Shown: piece after piece, positions 1-8,931 of the stretch
Position numbering within the stretch: the first letter of the stretch is position 1
How the letters are laid out: the number at the start of each line of letters is the position of its first letter
Assembly: GCA_943370285.1 (NCBI GenBank)
Contig: CALRQJ020000002.1
Coordinates: forward strand, 124,001-188,000
Reading direction: 5' to 3'
From: CALRQJ02 sp943370285
Lineage (GTDB): Bacteria; Bacteroidota; Bacteroidia; Chitinophagales; Chitinophagaceae
Length of the DNA: 64,000 nucleotides
Notes under the pieces: model-generated
The model's input: only the letters and a program-made list of their open reading frames with translations
What the model was told of the DNA's origin: nothing
Databases searched by the model: none
Made by a program: the position numbers and the translations under genes

Positions 1-1
1 T

Positions 2-739
2 GCTTATTACCATAATCTTTATAAAACTACCACTTCAATAACCAAAAAAGCATATTATTGGCATGAAAGTCGTATGCTAAAAAAATACGAAGCATCGATT
101 GTTGACAAAGCCACATTTTGGGGAGTTACACAAAAAGATGTTGATATTTATAGAAATGAACTCCATTGCAAAGACATTGAATTATTACCATTATACTTAC
201 CTAAGTGGGAAGTTAATAGTTTAGAAGGAATAGGAAGTTATTGTTTGTATCATGGCAATATGGGGGTTGCCGAAAACGAGAAAGCTGCCATATGGCTGCT
301 CGAAAATGTTTTCAATAAGTTGGAAGTTCCATTTGTGATTGCAGGAAAAAATCCATCTGCAAAACTCGATCGATTAGCTCATGTAAAACAACATACTTGC
401 TTAGTAGGTAATCCGGGAGAAAAAGAAATGCAGGATATGATTGCGAAAGCACATATTCATATACTTCCTTCTTTCAATGCAACTGGCATAAAGTTGAAGT
501 TGATTAATGCTTTGTATAACGGGAGGCATTGTGTAGTAAATGATGCAGCTATTGACGGTACCGGTTTGGAATCAGCTTGTCATATCACAAATTCTGCCGA
601 AGGGTTTAGACAAATTATTGCCCAACTCTATCACCAACCGTTTACAGCAGAAGAAATTACACTTCGCAAAAAACTACTTGGCCAAATGTTTAATAATGAA
701 GCCAATGCCAAGCAACAGGTAAAATGGATTTGGGGCTAA
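2..739 (+). CDS. Glycosyltransferase, 5'-truncated by window edge
   Basis: The reading frame is open from base 2, well before the first ATG at 74, so the N-terminus lies outside the window. The visible 245 residues look like the C-terminal Rossmann half of a GT-B (group 1/GT4-like) glycosyltransferase. There is a YHGNMGVAENEKAA turn and strand, a VIAGKNPS strand, an HIHILPSFNATGIKLKLINAL segment in the place where GT4 enzymes bind the sugar nucleotide, and a late helix. The usual EX7E motif is not evident (GIKLKLINAL occupies that area), so acceptor and donor cannot be named. It ends 2 bp before the convergent prfC stop. An envelope polysaccharide role is inference from fold only. Confidence 0.6.
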   Translation, partial: AYYHNLYKTTTSITKKAYYWHESRMLKKYEASIVDKATFWGVTQKDVDIYRNELHCKDIELLPLYLPKWEVNSLEGIGSYCLYHGNMGVAENEKAAIWLLENVFNKLEVPFVIAGKNPSAKLDRLAHVKQHTCLVGNPGEKEMQDMIAKAHIHILPSFNATGIKLKLINALYNGRHCVVNDAAIDGTGLESACHITNSAEGFRQIIAQLYHQPFTAEEITLRKKLLGQMFNNEANAKQQVKWIWG

Positions 740-741
740 TG

Positions 742-2328
742 TTACTTATTTACTTCACTCGTAAAATGAAATTGAATATCAGGATTATTGGTCATTTCTG
801 TATTCAAAAACCATTCGCTCTGAGCTAAATACACCGGGTTACCATCTTTATCTTCAGCAGAGTTCATTTGTTTAAAGCGTAGAAAATCGCCCAACTTTTT
901 ATCATCTGTTGAAGTCAACCAACAAGCTTTATAAAAAGGCAAACTGTTGAATTGCACACTTGCACCATACTCTTGTAATAAGCGATATTGAATCACTTCG
1001 AACTGTAATTCGCCCACACAACCAATGATCTTTTTGGTACCACCATGTTGCGTAAACAATTGTGCCACACCTTCATCCGTCAACTGCATAATCCCTTTTT
1101 CCAACTGCTTGGTTTTCATGGGGTCTTTGTTGATGACTTCTTTAAAAATCTCAGGAGAAAAGGTAGGAATACCGGTGAAGAAAAAATTAGCACCTTCGGT
1201 TAAAGTATCACCGATTTTAAAGTTGCCGGTGTCGAACAAACCCACTACATCCCCCGGATAAGCATCTTCAATAATATCTTTGCTCCGAGCCAAGAAACTG
1301 TATGGATTACTAAACCGAAAATCTTTATCTAATCTAACATGGTGATAATATTTGTTCCGCTCAAATTTACCACTGCACACTCGTAAAAAGGCAATCCGAT
1401 CTCTGTGCTTAGGATCTAAATTGGCATGAATTTTAAACACAAAACCACTAAACTTTTCATCATGAACATCAACCACATTGATGTTGGTTTGTCTGCCTCT
1501 TGGTGTTGGAGAAATTCTAATAAACGTATCTAGCATTTCCTTTACTCCAAAATTATTTACCGCACTACCAAAAAACACAGGGGCAGTTTTACCAGCCAAA
1601 TAATCGGCCACAATCAATTCGCCATATACGCCATCAATCAGTTCAATATCTTCTCGTAAAGTGGCGGCATCCCGCTCTCCTACTTTTTCATCTAATAAAC
1701 TATCAGCCAAATCACTAATCACAACAACATCTTCATCTGCTGCTTTGGTATTGGCAGTAAAAAGCACCAAATTTTTATCATCTAAATTATACACTCCTTT
1801 AAAATCTTTACCGCTGTTAATGGGCCATGTCATCGGGTGAAGTGATAAGTTTAATTCCTTTTCAATTTCCTCCAACAAATCAAATCTGTTCTTTCCGTCT
1901 CGGTCCATTTTGTTGATGAAAACAATCACCGGCGTATCTCTCATTCGGCACACTTCCATCAATCGCCTTGTTTGAGCTTCCACTCCATTTACACTATCTA
2001 CCACTAAAACAACACTATCTACTGCTGTAAGCGTACGGTAAGTATCTTCTGCAAAATCTTTGTGGCCCGGCGTATCTAGAAGGTTAATTAAAGTGTCTTT
2101 ATATTCAAACGTCATTACCGAGGTTGCAACTGAAATTCCACGCTGTCTTTCAATTTCCATGAAATCACTCGTAGCATGCTTTTTTATTTTATTGCTTTTT
2201 ACCGCACCTGCGGTTTGAATGGCACCACCAAACAATAGAAATTTCTCTGTCAATGTGGTTTTACCGGCATCGGGGTGAGAGATAATGGCGAAACTGCGGC
2301 GTTTGTTTATTTCGGTAACGTATTTCAT
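742..2328 (-). CDS. prfC: Peptide chain release factor 3 (RF3)
   Basis: This is a translational GTPase of 528 aa, the normal RF3 length. RF3 recycles RF1/RF2 from the ribosome after peptide release in the cytoplasm. Visible motifs are the P-loop SHPDAGKTT (residues 17-25), the switch region RGISVATSV, DTPGHKDF (85-92) and NKMD (139-142). The N-terminus MKYVTEINKRRSFAIISHPD and the long C-terminal part with GELQFEVIQYRLLQEYGA are RF3-like and not EF-G-like. The ATG start sits directly before the conserved block, so the start is firm. The gene stands alone, convergent with the glycosyltransferase and divergent from the TonB-like gene. Confidence 0.95.
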   Translation of the reverse strand: MKYVTEINKRRSFAIISHPDAGKTTLTEKFLLFGGAIQTAGAVKSNKIKKHATSDFMEIERQRGISVATSVMTFEYKDTLINLLDTPGHKDFAEDTYRTLTAVDSVVLVVDSVNGVEAQTRRLMEVCRMRDTPVIVFINKMDRDGKNRFDLLEEIEKELNLSLHPMTWPINSGKDFKGVYNLDDKNLVLFTANTKAADEDVVVISDLADSLLDEKVGERDAATLREDIELIDGVYGELIVADYLAGKTAPVFFGSAVNNFGVKEMLDTFIRISPTPRGRQTNINVVDVHDEKFSGFVFKIHANLDPKHRDRIAFLRVCSGKFERNKYYHHVRLDKDFRFSNPYSFLARSKDIIEDAYPGDVVGLFDTGNFKIGDTLTEGANFFFTGIPTFSPEIFKEVINKDPMKTKQLEKGIMQLTDEGVAQLFTQHGGTKKIIGCVGELQFEVIQYRLLQEYGASVQFNSLPFYKACWLTSTDDKKLGDFLRFKQMNSAEDKDGNPVYLAQSEWFLNTEMTNNPDIQFHFTSEVNK

Positions 2329-2527
2329 GATTTGTGCTTACTATCCTTGTTTTTAAGGCGGCAAAGGTAGGGTTTGAAATGATACTGATGCGATGAAAGC
2401 AAGCCGATTGCCTTAAACAAACCGTTGCTATTCCTGCTCATTTAACCTTTATTTATGCAAAGCTGTGTATTCAGGCATCTAATTAGCAGTAATTTTCAAC
2501 ATTAGACCTAGCCAAGATTCGAAAATC

Positions 2528-2535
2528 TATATTTG
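2528..2535 (+). promoter_or_regulatory. Candidate Bacteroidota -7 promoter element
   Basis: TATATTTG matches the Bacteroidota TAnnTTTG consensus. It lies only 3 nt before the annotated ATG at 2538, so transcription would begin at or after that codon. If the element is real, translation more likely starts at the second in-frame ATG (2556). No clear TTTG element was seen at the -33 distance, so this remains a candidate. Confidence 0.3.
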
Positions 2536-2537
2536 TT

Positions 2538-3497
2538 ATGACTAACACAGCATACATGAATGCCAGTTTTGAAAGGGAAAAGAACCTTAAAGCTTTTACT
2601 TACACCGCAGTTATCTGTGGGGTATTGGCTTTATTGTTGACATATTTCTACTTTCAATTGCCCGCAGTGCAAGAACCGCAATTTAGTGAAGGCATTGAGG
2701 TGAACCTAGGATATAGTGATGATGGATTGGGTGAAGAAATACCTGAAATACCCGGCGAACCGGCAGCAGCAGATGATGCAGCACCAAGTACGCCACAACA
2801 AAATACACCGCAACAAGCCGAAGAAGATACCAAACCAATTGTAGGCGATGAAAATGAGCCGGAAGAAACGGCCCCAATTGTAAAGCCTCAACCAAAGCCT
2901 GCTGAAAAGAAACCACCTACCCCTATAACCAAGCCCGAACCAAAGGTGGTTAAACCTACTACGCAGCCGGTGAAAAATCCTGTTGCTACCACTACACCTA
3001 AAAAAACAACTACCAATACAACCGTTCAACCTAAGCCTGCAACGCCAACACCTAAAGCTGTTTTTAAAGGCGGCACAGCAAAAAATAAAGGTGGCAATAA
3101 TGGGGAAACCTATAAAAATGTAATGAGCCAAGGCGATGGCAAAACAGCTGGTGATAAAGGTAATCCGAATGGCAATCCCTATTCCCCAAATTACAGTGGC
3201 AATGCACCAAGTGGCAATAGTGGTGTAAGAATAAGAGAAGGATTAACAGGAAGAAAGTTTAGGTCTTATCCATCTTTTCAAGATGACTTTAACCAACCAG
3301 CAAAAGTTGCTGTTGATATTGTTGTCGATAGAGCCGGCAATGTAATAGCTGCTGTTGTAAATCCCAAAGGCACTACAACAACCGATGCCAATATTAGAGC
3401 CATTGCATTACGAAAAGCAAGACAATTAAAAATGAATGCCGGCAATGCAGATGAACAACAAGGAACTATTGTGTTCGACTTCAAACTAAAGGGTTAA
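2538..3497 (+). CDS. TonB-family energy transducer-like protein
   Basis: A 319-aa inner-membrane-anchored periplasmic protein with TonB layout. A short cytoplasmic N-terminus is followed by one membrane segment (about residues 21-40), a long Pro/Thr/Lys/Glu-rich linker (about 75-170) with PKP and KPEPK runs, a Gly/Asn-rich stretch, and a C-terminal domain (about 240-319). In that last part VAVDIVVDRAGNVIAAVV and the final strand IVFDFKLKG resemble the TonB C-terminal beta-alpha-beta. TonB couples the proton-motive force to outer-membrane receptors. No exbB/exbD genes are adjacent, so it may use a distant ExbBD or have a structural role. An alternative start is the ATG at 2556 (residue 7). Confidence 0.7.
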   Translation: MTNTAYMNASFEREKNLKAFTYTAVICGVLALLLTYFYFQLPAVQEPQFSEGIEVNLGYSDDGLGEEIPEIPGEPAAADDAAPSTPQQNTPQQAEEDTKPIVGDENEPEETAPIVKPQPKPAEKKPPTPITKPEPKVVKPTTQPVKNPVATTTPKKTTTNTTVQPKPATPTPKAVFKGGTAKNKGGNNGETYKNVMSQGDGKTAGDKGNPNGNPYSPNYSGNAPSGNSGVRIREGLTGRKFRSYPSFQDDFNQPAKVAVDIVVDRAGNVIAAVVNPKGTTTTDANIRAIALRKARQLKMNAGNADEQQGTIVFDFKLKG

Positions 3498-3579
3498 TCA
3501 TACTCCATAAGTAGTAATTTTTAAAAAACAGATGATATGGCACTCAAGTGTAGTACTTTACACTGAATAATGTAATGCT

Positions 3580-4716
3580 ATGGTTAATCGTCTCTATCAA
3601 ATTGCTTTTTTGATTGCATTGAGTTTTGTAGGTGTTACTTGTAAAAAAGAGAGTAAACCTACAAGAGGTGATTTTACATTTTATGTTACTTCAGATTTAG
3701 GTGCAGGTGCCATCAAAATTTATGTTGATAATCAATTACAAGGTTCGATCACTCAAATTTCTCCCAACGGTGTAACCTGTGGTAGCAATCAAGGATTAAC
3801 CATATCAAAAGCTGGCGGTACATATACCTGGAGAGCAGAAGGCACTTTAAATGGTAGTTGGAATGGAACACTTGTCATTGTAAATGGTCAATGCGACAAA
3901 TTTGAAATCACCGGAGTAGTTGGTGGTAATTCAAGTGGTGATGTGGTTTTTTGGTCGCCCAATACTGTCAGTACAAATTGTGGTGATATAACTGTTACAT
4001 GTAATGGCGTATCTAAAGTGATTACAACATACAGTAGCGCAAGTGCTCCGGATTGTGGTGCTGCAGGTGTTGCTAATTTCAACTTTCTTGCCGGAACGTA
4101 CAGTTATACTGCAACCTGTGATTGGAAAACTTGGAGTGGCAGTATTACCATTACTCCCAATACTTGCACTAAAAGAGAGTTAACAGAAGCTGCTGCTGCA
4201 AAATATAGCTACATCAGTTTTACCAATACGACTTATACTAGAACAGAATTCTTTTTTAACAATCAAATCAAATATGCCGACCCGGGAAACAGCGTTACTT
4301 ATTATGGTTTCCTAAATCAAAATGCAAATGGCACTGCCACTACTTACGGAACTACAAGTAGTAATAACCAATTAGGATTTACAATGACGTCAAATTTTAA
4401 TTATAATTTTCCTGCAACGATTGCGTCGGGTTTCAACCAGAATTTTTTTATTGGTAATGGCTTTTTCTTTTTACGGATCAGAAATACACACCTCTCACAA
4501 AACATAACTCAAATTATTGTCAACCAAGGTTTATCTACACAAAAAACAGAAAATGTAACCATTCCAAATAATGGTATACTGTACGGCATAGGATATTACA
4601 ACGCCTACTCAAATTCTAATGTGAGAATAATATTGGCAAACGGAACTATCATAGATTATACCGGACTTGGTCTACCTTTTACGAATAATCAACAACTAAG
4701 TTTAAGTGTAATGTAG
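3580..4716 (+). CDS. Secreted, probably lipidated protein with internal repeat
   Basis: Family not recognised. The 378-aa product has a hydrophobic signal segment (residues 7-20) ending at Cys21 followed by KKESK, as in many Bacteroidota lipoproteins, although Gly-Val-Thr before the Cys is not a textbook lipobox. Residues 30-112 and 118-202 look like two diverged copies of one beta-rich unit: each has a strand near GAIKIYVDN/GDITVTCNG, a CG pair, GTYTWRAEG/GTYSYTATC, a TWSG/SWNG strand and a final C(D/T)K(F/R)E. The remaining 175 residues are Asn/Thr/Phe/Tyr-rich without known motifs. It faces the histidine kinase gene tail to tail with 1 bp between them. Surface binding or adhesion is only a guess. 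Confidence 0.6.
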   Translation: MVNRLYQIAFLIALSFVGVTCKKESKPTRGDFTFYVTSDLGAGAIKIYVDNQLQGSITQISPNGVTCGSNQGLTISKAGGTYTWRAEGTLNGSWNGTLVIVNGQCDKFEITGVVGGNSSGDVVFWSPNTVSTNCGDITVTCNGVSKVITTYSSASAPDCGAAGVANFNFLAGTYSYTATCDWKTWSGSITITPNTCTKRELTEAAAAKYSYISFTNTTYTRTEFFFNNQIKYADPGNSVTYYGFLNQNANGTATTYGTTSSNNQLGFTMTSNFNYNFPATIASGFNQNFFIGNGFFFLRIRNTHLSQNITQIIVNQGLSTQKTENVTIPNNGILYGIGYYNAYSNSNVRIILANGTIIDYTGLGLPFTNNQQLSLSVM

Positions 4717-4717
4717 T

Positions 4718-6736
4718 TTATGACTTATTAAAAACAATGGTAAAGGTGGTCCCTTTATCTATTTCGCTTTCAGCTGAAATTGTTCCTCCTAATGCTTCTA
4801 TCTGTGTTTTGATGATAAATAATCCAACACCTTTTGCTTCTGCATTACCGTGAAAAGTTTTGTTCAGACCAAACAACTTGTTGCCATGTTTTTTCATGTC
4901 TATTCCAAGACCATTGTCGGCTACTGTTAATACAGTATTACCATTAACAATTTTCGTTTCTAATTGAATATGTATTGACCTTAAGGGAGATCGATATTTG
5001 ATGGCATTTGATAATAAATTCAGTAAAATACTTTCTAAATAATCTTTAGGATAATTAATATGTGATACCTGTGAAAAATCAGCAGTAATACTTGCACCTG
5101 TTTGAAGTATCTGTCCGGAAATGTCTTGCTTTATTTTTGTCAAAACGGTTTCGAACGATAAACTTTGAAACTTCAAATCTGTATCTTCTTGATACTTTAA
5201 TGAATCAACTAAATTGTTCAATGTTTCACCTAAACTATTGGATACGGTCTCGATTTTTTCGAACAACAAACTTTTTTCAGTCTCATCATTGCTCATTTTA
5301 TAAAAAGACAATAAAGCATTTAAGTTGCCAGCCGGTGAACGTAAATTATGCGAAGCAACATGGGCAAAATTGAGCAACTTGGCGTTTTTCTTTTGCAACT
5401 GATCGGCCAATACAGTCAAATTTTCTTTGGTATGGTACAACTCAGATATGTCAATAGCAATACCTAAAAATCCATCAATTTTATTGGCTACGTTTTTAAT
5501 GGCTGTAACTACTAATTGCGCCGGAAATGATGTTCCATCTTTTTTAACATAGGTCCAGTTGGTAGAAACAAAAGATTCTTTAATAATGGGCTGAACAAAT
5601 ACATCAAATGCTTGTACAGGATAGCCAAATTCTTTCGAAAGTATTTGTCCTCTTTCTGCTACTTCTTGCGGCAAATGAAAAAGTAGCGGTGTTTGTTTAC
5701 CAACTATCTCCTCCGCTTTATAACCCAACATTAATTCAGCACCACGATTAAAGTGAGTAATGATGCCGCTTCTATCTGTTGCAATTATTGATACATGTGC
5801 AGCATCAAAAATGGCATTTAACTCTTCGGTTCTTTTTGTAACTATTTGCTCTAATGAAGTATTTATTTTTCTGAGTTCCAATTCTGCATCTATTCTTTTG
5901 GCATCAATTTGATTGATCCAGTTAGCAGTTCGGTATAGAATGATTAACATTGCTAAAATGATAATTGCAGTATAGATGGCAATGCCAGATTCAACACTTA
6001 TGAGAGCATATCTATAAGTAAGTATTCTTAGGTATCCAAATGTGACAAATACAATTAACATGAAAGGGAAAATCTTACTTGCTAAAACATCTCCCAATTG
6101 TTTACTGGTGAAAATTCGAATCAAGCCAACACCAGGTCTGATTAAAGCAGCGGCAATTGAAATAATGAAAAATAATAGGGCTGTATGAAAAGCCATAGAA
6201 GTAAGAAAAGATAGCCTGTACAAAATAGGTGTCTCGAATGCGTATCCTAAAATGGCAATAAATGAAACAAAAGTGATGATGTGAAAAAGTAATTGTGTAT
6301 GAAGTATAACTTTTCTATTGTTAAAAGTGCTAAAAAGGAAAGCTAATTGTATGCAGATAAAACTAAATGATGTAGAAGAAGCCATTCTACCCGGTAGACC
6401 ATTATTGAGCCCCGGTAAAAAATCATCTTCTATCAACCATTCATCTATCCCATATGATTTACCAGTAATATCTTGAGATAATATGAATCCGGCAAAAAAG
6501 ATGATTACGACAGCAATGACTTTCGAAAAAACAACAAATCTGTTGTTTATGTTGGCATATAAAACAAAACCTGTTAATACAAAAGACAAAGCTGTATTAA
6601 ACTTCATGGAAATATACCCCGGAAAAACGGTCATCAGAAATGGGATCCTAACAATCCATCCAATAATAATCAATGCCCCTACCAACATAACAAAGTAGGA
6701 TGCTAAAGTAATTTGTTTTTTATATGGAGTATCCAT
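4718..6736 (-). CDS. Membrane PAS-domain sensor histidine kinase (orphan)
   Basis: About 672 aa. The N-terminal 275 residues hold roughly eight hydrophobic segments forming an integral-membrane sensory domain. A coiled linker (about 285-310), a PAS domain with IITHFNRGAELMLGYKAEEIVGK and a PAC-like stretch (about 312-435) follow. The dimerisation helix carries the likely phospho-acceptor His in ASHNLRSPAGNL (about 463). The HATPase domain has an N box (LLNLLSNAIKYR), DNGLGID and a GVGL G2 box. The ATG at 6736 is preferred over an upstream TTG at 6745. No response regulator is next to it, so its partner is unknown. It likely senses a membrane or small-molecule signal, by inference. Confidence 0.85.
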   Translation of the reverse strand: MDTPYKKQITLASYFVMLVGALIIIGWIVRIPFLMTVFPGYISMKFNTALSFVLTGFVLYANINNRFVVFSKVIAVVIIFFAGFILSQDITGKSYGIDEWLIEDDFLPGLNNGLPGRMASSTSFSFICIQLAFLFSTFNNRKVILHTQLLFHIITFVSFIAILGYAFETPILYRLSFLTSMAFHTALLFFIISIAAALIRPGVGLIRIFTSKQLGDVLASKIFPFMLIVFVTFGYLRILTYRYALISVESGIAIYTAIIILAMLIILYRTANWINQIDAKRIDAELELRKINTSLEQIVTKRTEELNAIFDAAHVSIIATDRSGIITHFNRGAELMLGYKAEEIVGKQTPLLFHLPQEVAERGQILSKEFGYPVQAFDVFVQPIIKESFVSTNWTYVKKDGTSFPAQLVVTAIKNVANKIDGFLGIAIDISELYHTKENLTVLADQLQKKNAKLLNFAHVASHNLRSPAGNLNALLSFYKMSNDETEKSLLFEKIETVSNSLGETLNNLVDSLKYQEDTDLKFQSLSFETVLTKIKQDISGQILQTGASITADFSQVSHINYPKDYLESILLNLLSNAIKYRSPLRSIHIQLETKIVNGNTVLTVADNGLGIDMKKHGNKLFGLNKTFHGNAEAKGVGLFIIKTQIEALGGTISAESEIDKGTTFTIVFNKS

Positions 6737-6924
6737 CAGCTCCAATAGTGAAATAGATTTTATTGATTACTAAGTAACTCAAAATTAACAACTTAGAGAA
6801 GAATCGAGATGATGAAAGTCAGTTCTCCAAAAAAAGTTCCTCATTCAAATTGATGTTGCTATTAGTTTTTTGTTACCACTTTGTAAGAATCTAACTAATT
6901 GAGCTACCAACAGCTAAAACTGAC

Positions 6925-7782
6925 ATGAAACCGATTGTATTTATTGTATGTGCTTGCATTACTTTTACAAGCATTATTGCACAACCAAGTAGTTCAAACA
7001 CCTCTTTATTGTACCAAATCAGCGTCAAAGGCTTAGAAAAGCCTTCTTACATTTTTGGTACTTTTCATATAATGTGCCCTGAAGATTTTGCTATATCTCC
7101 GGTACTAGCCCAAGCACTAACTTCAACCCAACAGTTTTACGGCGAACTCGATATGTCTAACCCTAATTTGCAAAGCCAGTTGATGAATGGATTGATGAGT
7201 GATAAAACCCTACAAGCTCATTATGGCGATTCAGTGTTTAACCTACTCAATAAAAAATATCAAACAATAACCGGCATTCCTTTGGCAACCTTAAATACGT
7301 TTCAGCCTTTTTTGAGTATGAGTTTATTGATGATTAACACACCTGCATGTGCCACAAAAGTTCAACCCGAAACAGAATTGGTAAAGCTGGCACAGGCAAA
7401 TAAACTCTCTATAGATGGGTTAGAAACGGTAGAAGATCAGTTGAAAGCCATTCAGTATCAAACCTTAGAATTGCAGTATAAACAATTACAAGAATCTATA
7501 GAAAAATACGATAGCGTTAAAACCGTTTTCGAACAAATGACAACTGTTTACAAGCAAAGGAATATTGACGTTTTATACAATTTCATGAAAGAAAAAGAAT
7601 CGGATGATGTTTTTGAAACAGAAATGTTGACCAAACGAAACCAAAAGTGGATTCCTGAAATGATCAAAGCGATGAGAAAGCCAAGTTTTTTTGCAGTAGG
7701 TGCTGCGCATTTAGGTGGCGAAAATGGCGTACTTTCCCTACTTAGAGCACAAGGTTTTACAGTAACCCCAGTTTCTTTTTAA
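6925..7782 (+). CDS. TraB/GumN family protein
   Basis: A 285-aa exported protein with a signal peptide (about residues 1-20, ending near SIIAQ). The family hallmarks are at both ends: KPSYIFGTFHIM near residue 40 and GAAHLGGENGVLSLLRAQGF at the C-terminus. These are the two GxxH regions of the TraB/GumN/Tiki fold, whose eukaryotic Tiki members are metal-dependent proteases. Activity of bacterial members is poorly defined, so proteolysis is inference. Its stop codon overlaps the start of the sigma factor gene by one base (TAATG), so the two are almost surely co-transcribed and translationally coupled. Confidence 0.8.
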   Translation: MKPIVFIVCACITFTSIIAQPSSSNTSLLYQISVKGLEKPSYIFGTFHIMCPEDFAISPVLAQALTSTQQFYGELDMSNPNLQSQLMNGLMSDKTLQAHYGDSVFNLLNKKYQTITGIPLATLNTFQPFLSMSLLMINTPACATKVQPETELVKLAQANKLSIDGLETVEDQLKAIQYQTLELQYKQLQESIEKYDSVKTVFEQMTTVYKQRNIDVLYNFMKEKESDDVFETEMLTKRNQKWIPEMIKAMRKPSFFAVGAAHLGGENGVLSLLRAQGFTVTPVSF

Positions 7783-8273
7783 TGCCAAACGAACAGGAAT
7801 TTATACTACTGCTGAACAAGCACCAAAACATCATACACAAGGTATGTACCTTGTATATGGATAATGTTTCGGGTAGAGAAGACCTGTTTCAAGAAGTGAC
7901 ACTACAAGCCTGGAAAGCCTATGGTAGTTTTAGAGGCGATGCTCAATTTTCTACTTGGCTGTACCGTGTGGCGTTGAATACGGCCATCACTTTTTTTAGA
8001 AAAGAAAAAAAACAACCACAAGTTTATACCACTGATAGTTTACCCGATACATCTGATACGCATGAACCAATAGAGGAACAAGTAAAAGCCATGTACAAAG
8101 CCATTGGCGATTTATCAAAAATTGACAAAGCATTAGTGATGCTCTATCTGGAAGATTATAATTACAATGAAATTGGCGAAATGCTTGGTATTACTGCAAA
8201 TAATGTTGCTGTAAAAATGAATCGGATTAAAGCAAGATTGAAAGAAGAAACAAAAAAACATTACCAGTTCTAA
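7782..8273 (+). CDS. ECF-type RNA polymerase sigma factor
   Basis: 163 aa, typical ECF length. Region 2 is seen at about residues 12-72 (IIHKVCTLYMDNVSGREDLF, then QEVTLQAWKAY and FSTWLYRVALNTAI). Region 4 with its helix-turn-helix is at about 108-158 (LVMLYLEDYNYNEIGEMLGI, then TANNVAVKMNRIKARLKE). It redirects RNA polymerase to a specific regulon. It starts inside the stop of the GumN gene and is followed after 14 bp by a small membrane protein that may be its anti-sigma partner. The coupling to gumN suggests an envelope-related signal; the regulon is unknown. Confidence 0.9.
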   Translation: MPNEQEFILLLNKHQNIIHKVCTLYMDNVSGREDLFQEVTLQAWKAYGSFRGDAQFSTWLYRVALNTAITFFRKEKKQPQVYTTDSLPDTSDTHEPIEEQVKAMYKAIGDLSKIDKALVMLYLEDYNYNEIGEMLGITANNVAVKMNRIKARLKEETKKHYQF

Positions 8274-8287
8274 ACAAACGAACAACT

Positions 8288-8929
8288 ATGGAATTGGACG
8301 ATTTTAAACATCAACTGAAAGCAAAATTAGAGACAGTGAATAATTCTGCCTCTGAAATAACATTTAAAAAAGCAATTCAAGGCAATACACAATCTGTACT
8401 TGGCAAACTACAAAAGAGTTTGTTATTTGAAATTGTTTTCGGATTTATTTTCCTTGCCGCATTTATCTATGTAGCAGTTACATCACCATGGTGGTCTATT
8501 CGGGTGTACTTCAATATATTCAATGTATTGATGGTGGTATTTATTATTCTTTTGATGGCATTATGGAGAAAAGTAAAAACAGTATCAGCAGCTTCTGAAC
8601 CCGTAAAAAACAACTTGGAAAGTGTACTAAAAGTATTAAGAGAATTTGTGAAAAGATATTTTCAATTCACCATGGGTTTAATACCGGTTTGTTTTGGTTT
8701 GTCTTTTTGGCTCGGTTATCAAAATGGTGTTGAAGCTGTAAATACCAATACCGCTTTGCCTGAGTTATTGCATTTTAGTAATGCCAATCAAGTCATCCTA
8801 TTCTTTGTTATCTACGCTTTAGTTTTAACGGTTGGTATCTATTTCTTCACCAAATGGTATTTGAAAAAACTATATGGCAAGTATTTAGATGAACTAGAAC
8901 TGCTAATTAAAGAATTAGAAACCAACTAA
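8288..8929 (+). CDS. Four-helix membrane protein, possible anti-sigma partner
   Basis: 213 aa, not assigned to a named family. The N-terminal 45 residues are soluble and charged (MELDDFKHQLKAKLE). They are followed by four hydrophobic segments at about 46-66, 73-95, 122-145 and 160-185, and a charged C-terminal helix (KKLYGKYLDELELLIKELET). Gene order right after an ECF sigma factor, with a soluble cytoplasmic head and membrane helices, is the layout of anti-sigma factors, but no zinc anti-sigma motif (HxxxCxxC) is present. The assignment therefore rests on position alone. Confidence 0.65.
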   Translation: MELDDFKHQLKAKLETVNNSASEITFKKAIQGNTQSVLGKLQKSLLFEIVFGFIFLAAFIYVAVTSPWWSIRVYFNIFNVLMVVFIILLMALWRKVKTVSAASEPVKNNLESVLKVLREFVKRYFQFTMGLIPVCFGLSFWLGYQNGVEAVNTNTALPELLHFSNANQVILFFVIYALVLTVGIYFFTKWYLKKLYGKYLDELELLIKELETN

Positions 8930-8931
8930 CA

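Noticed and set aside
2683..3131. Two minus-strand open frames of 77 and 141 codons
   Set aside because: They are shadows of the proline/threonine-rich linker of the TonB-like gene; their composition mirrors its codon bias and neither has family motifs.
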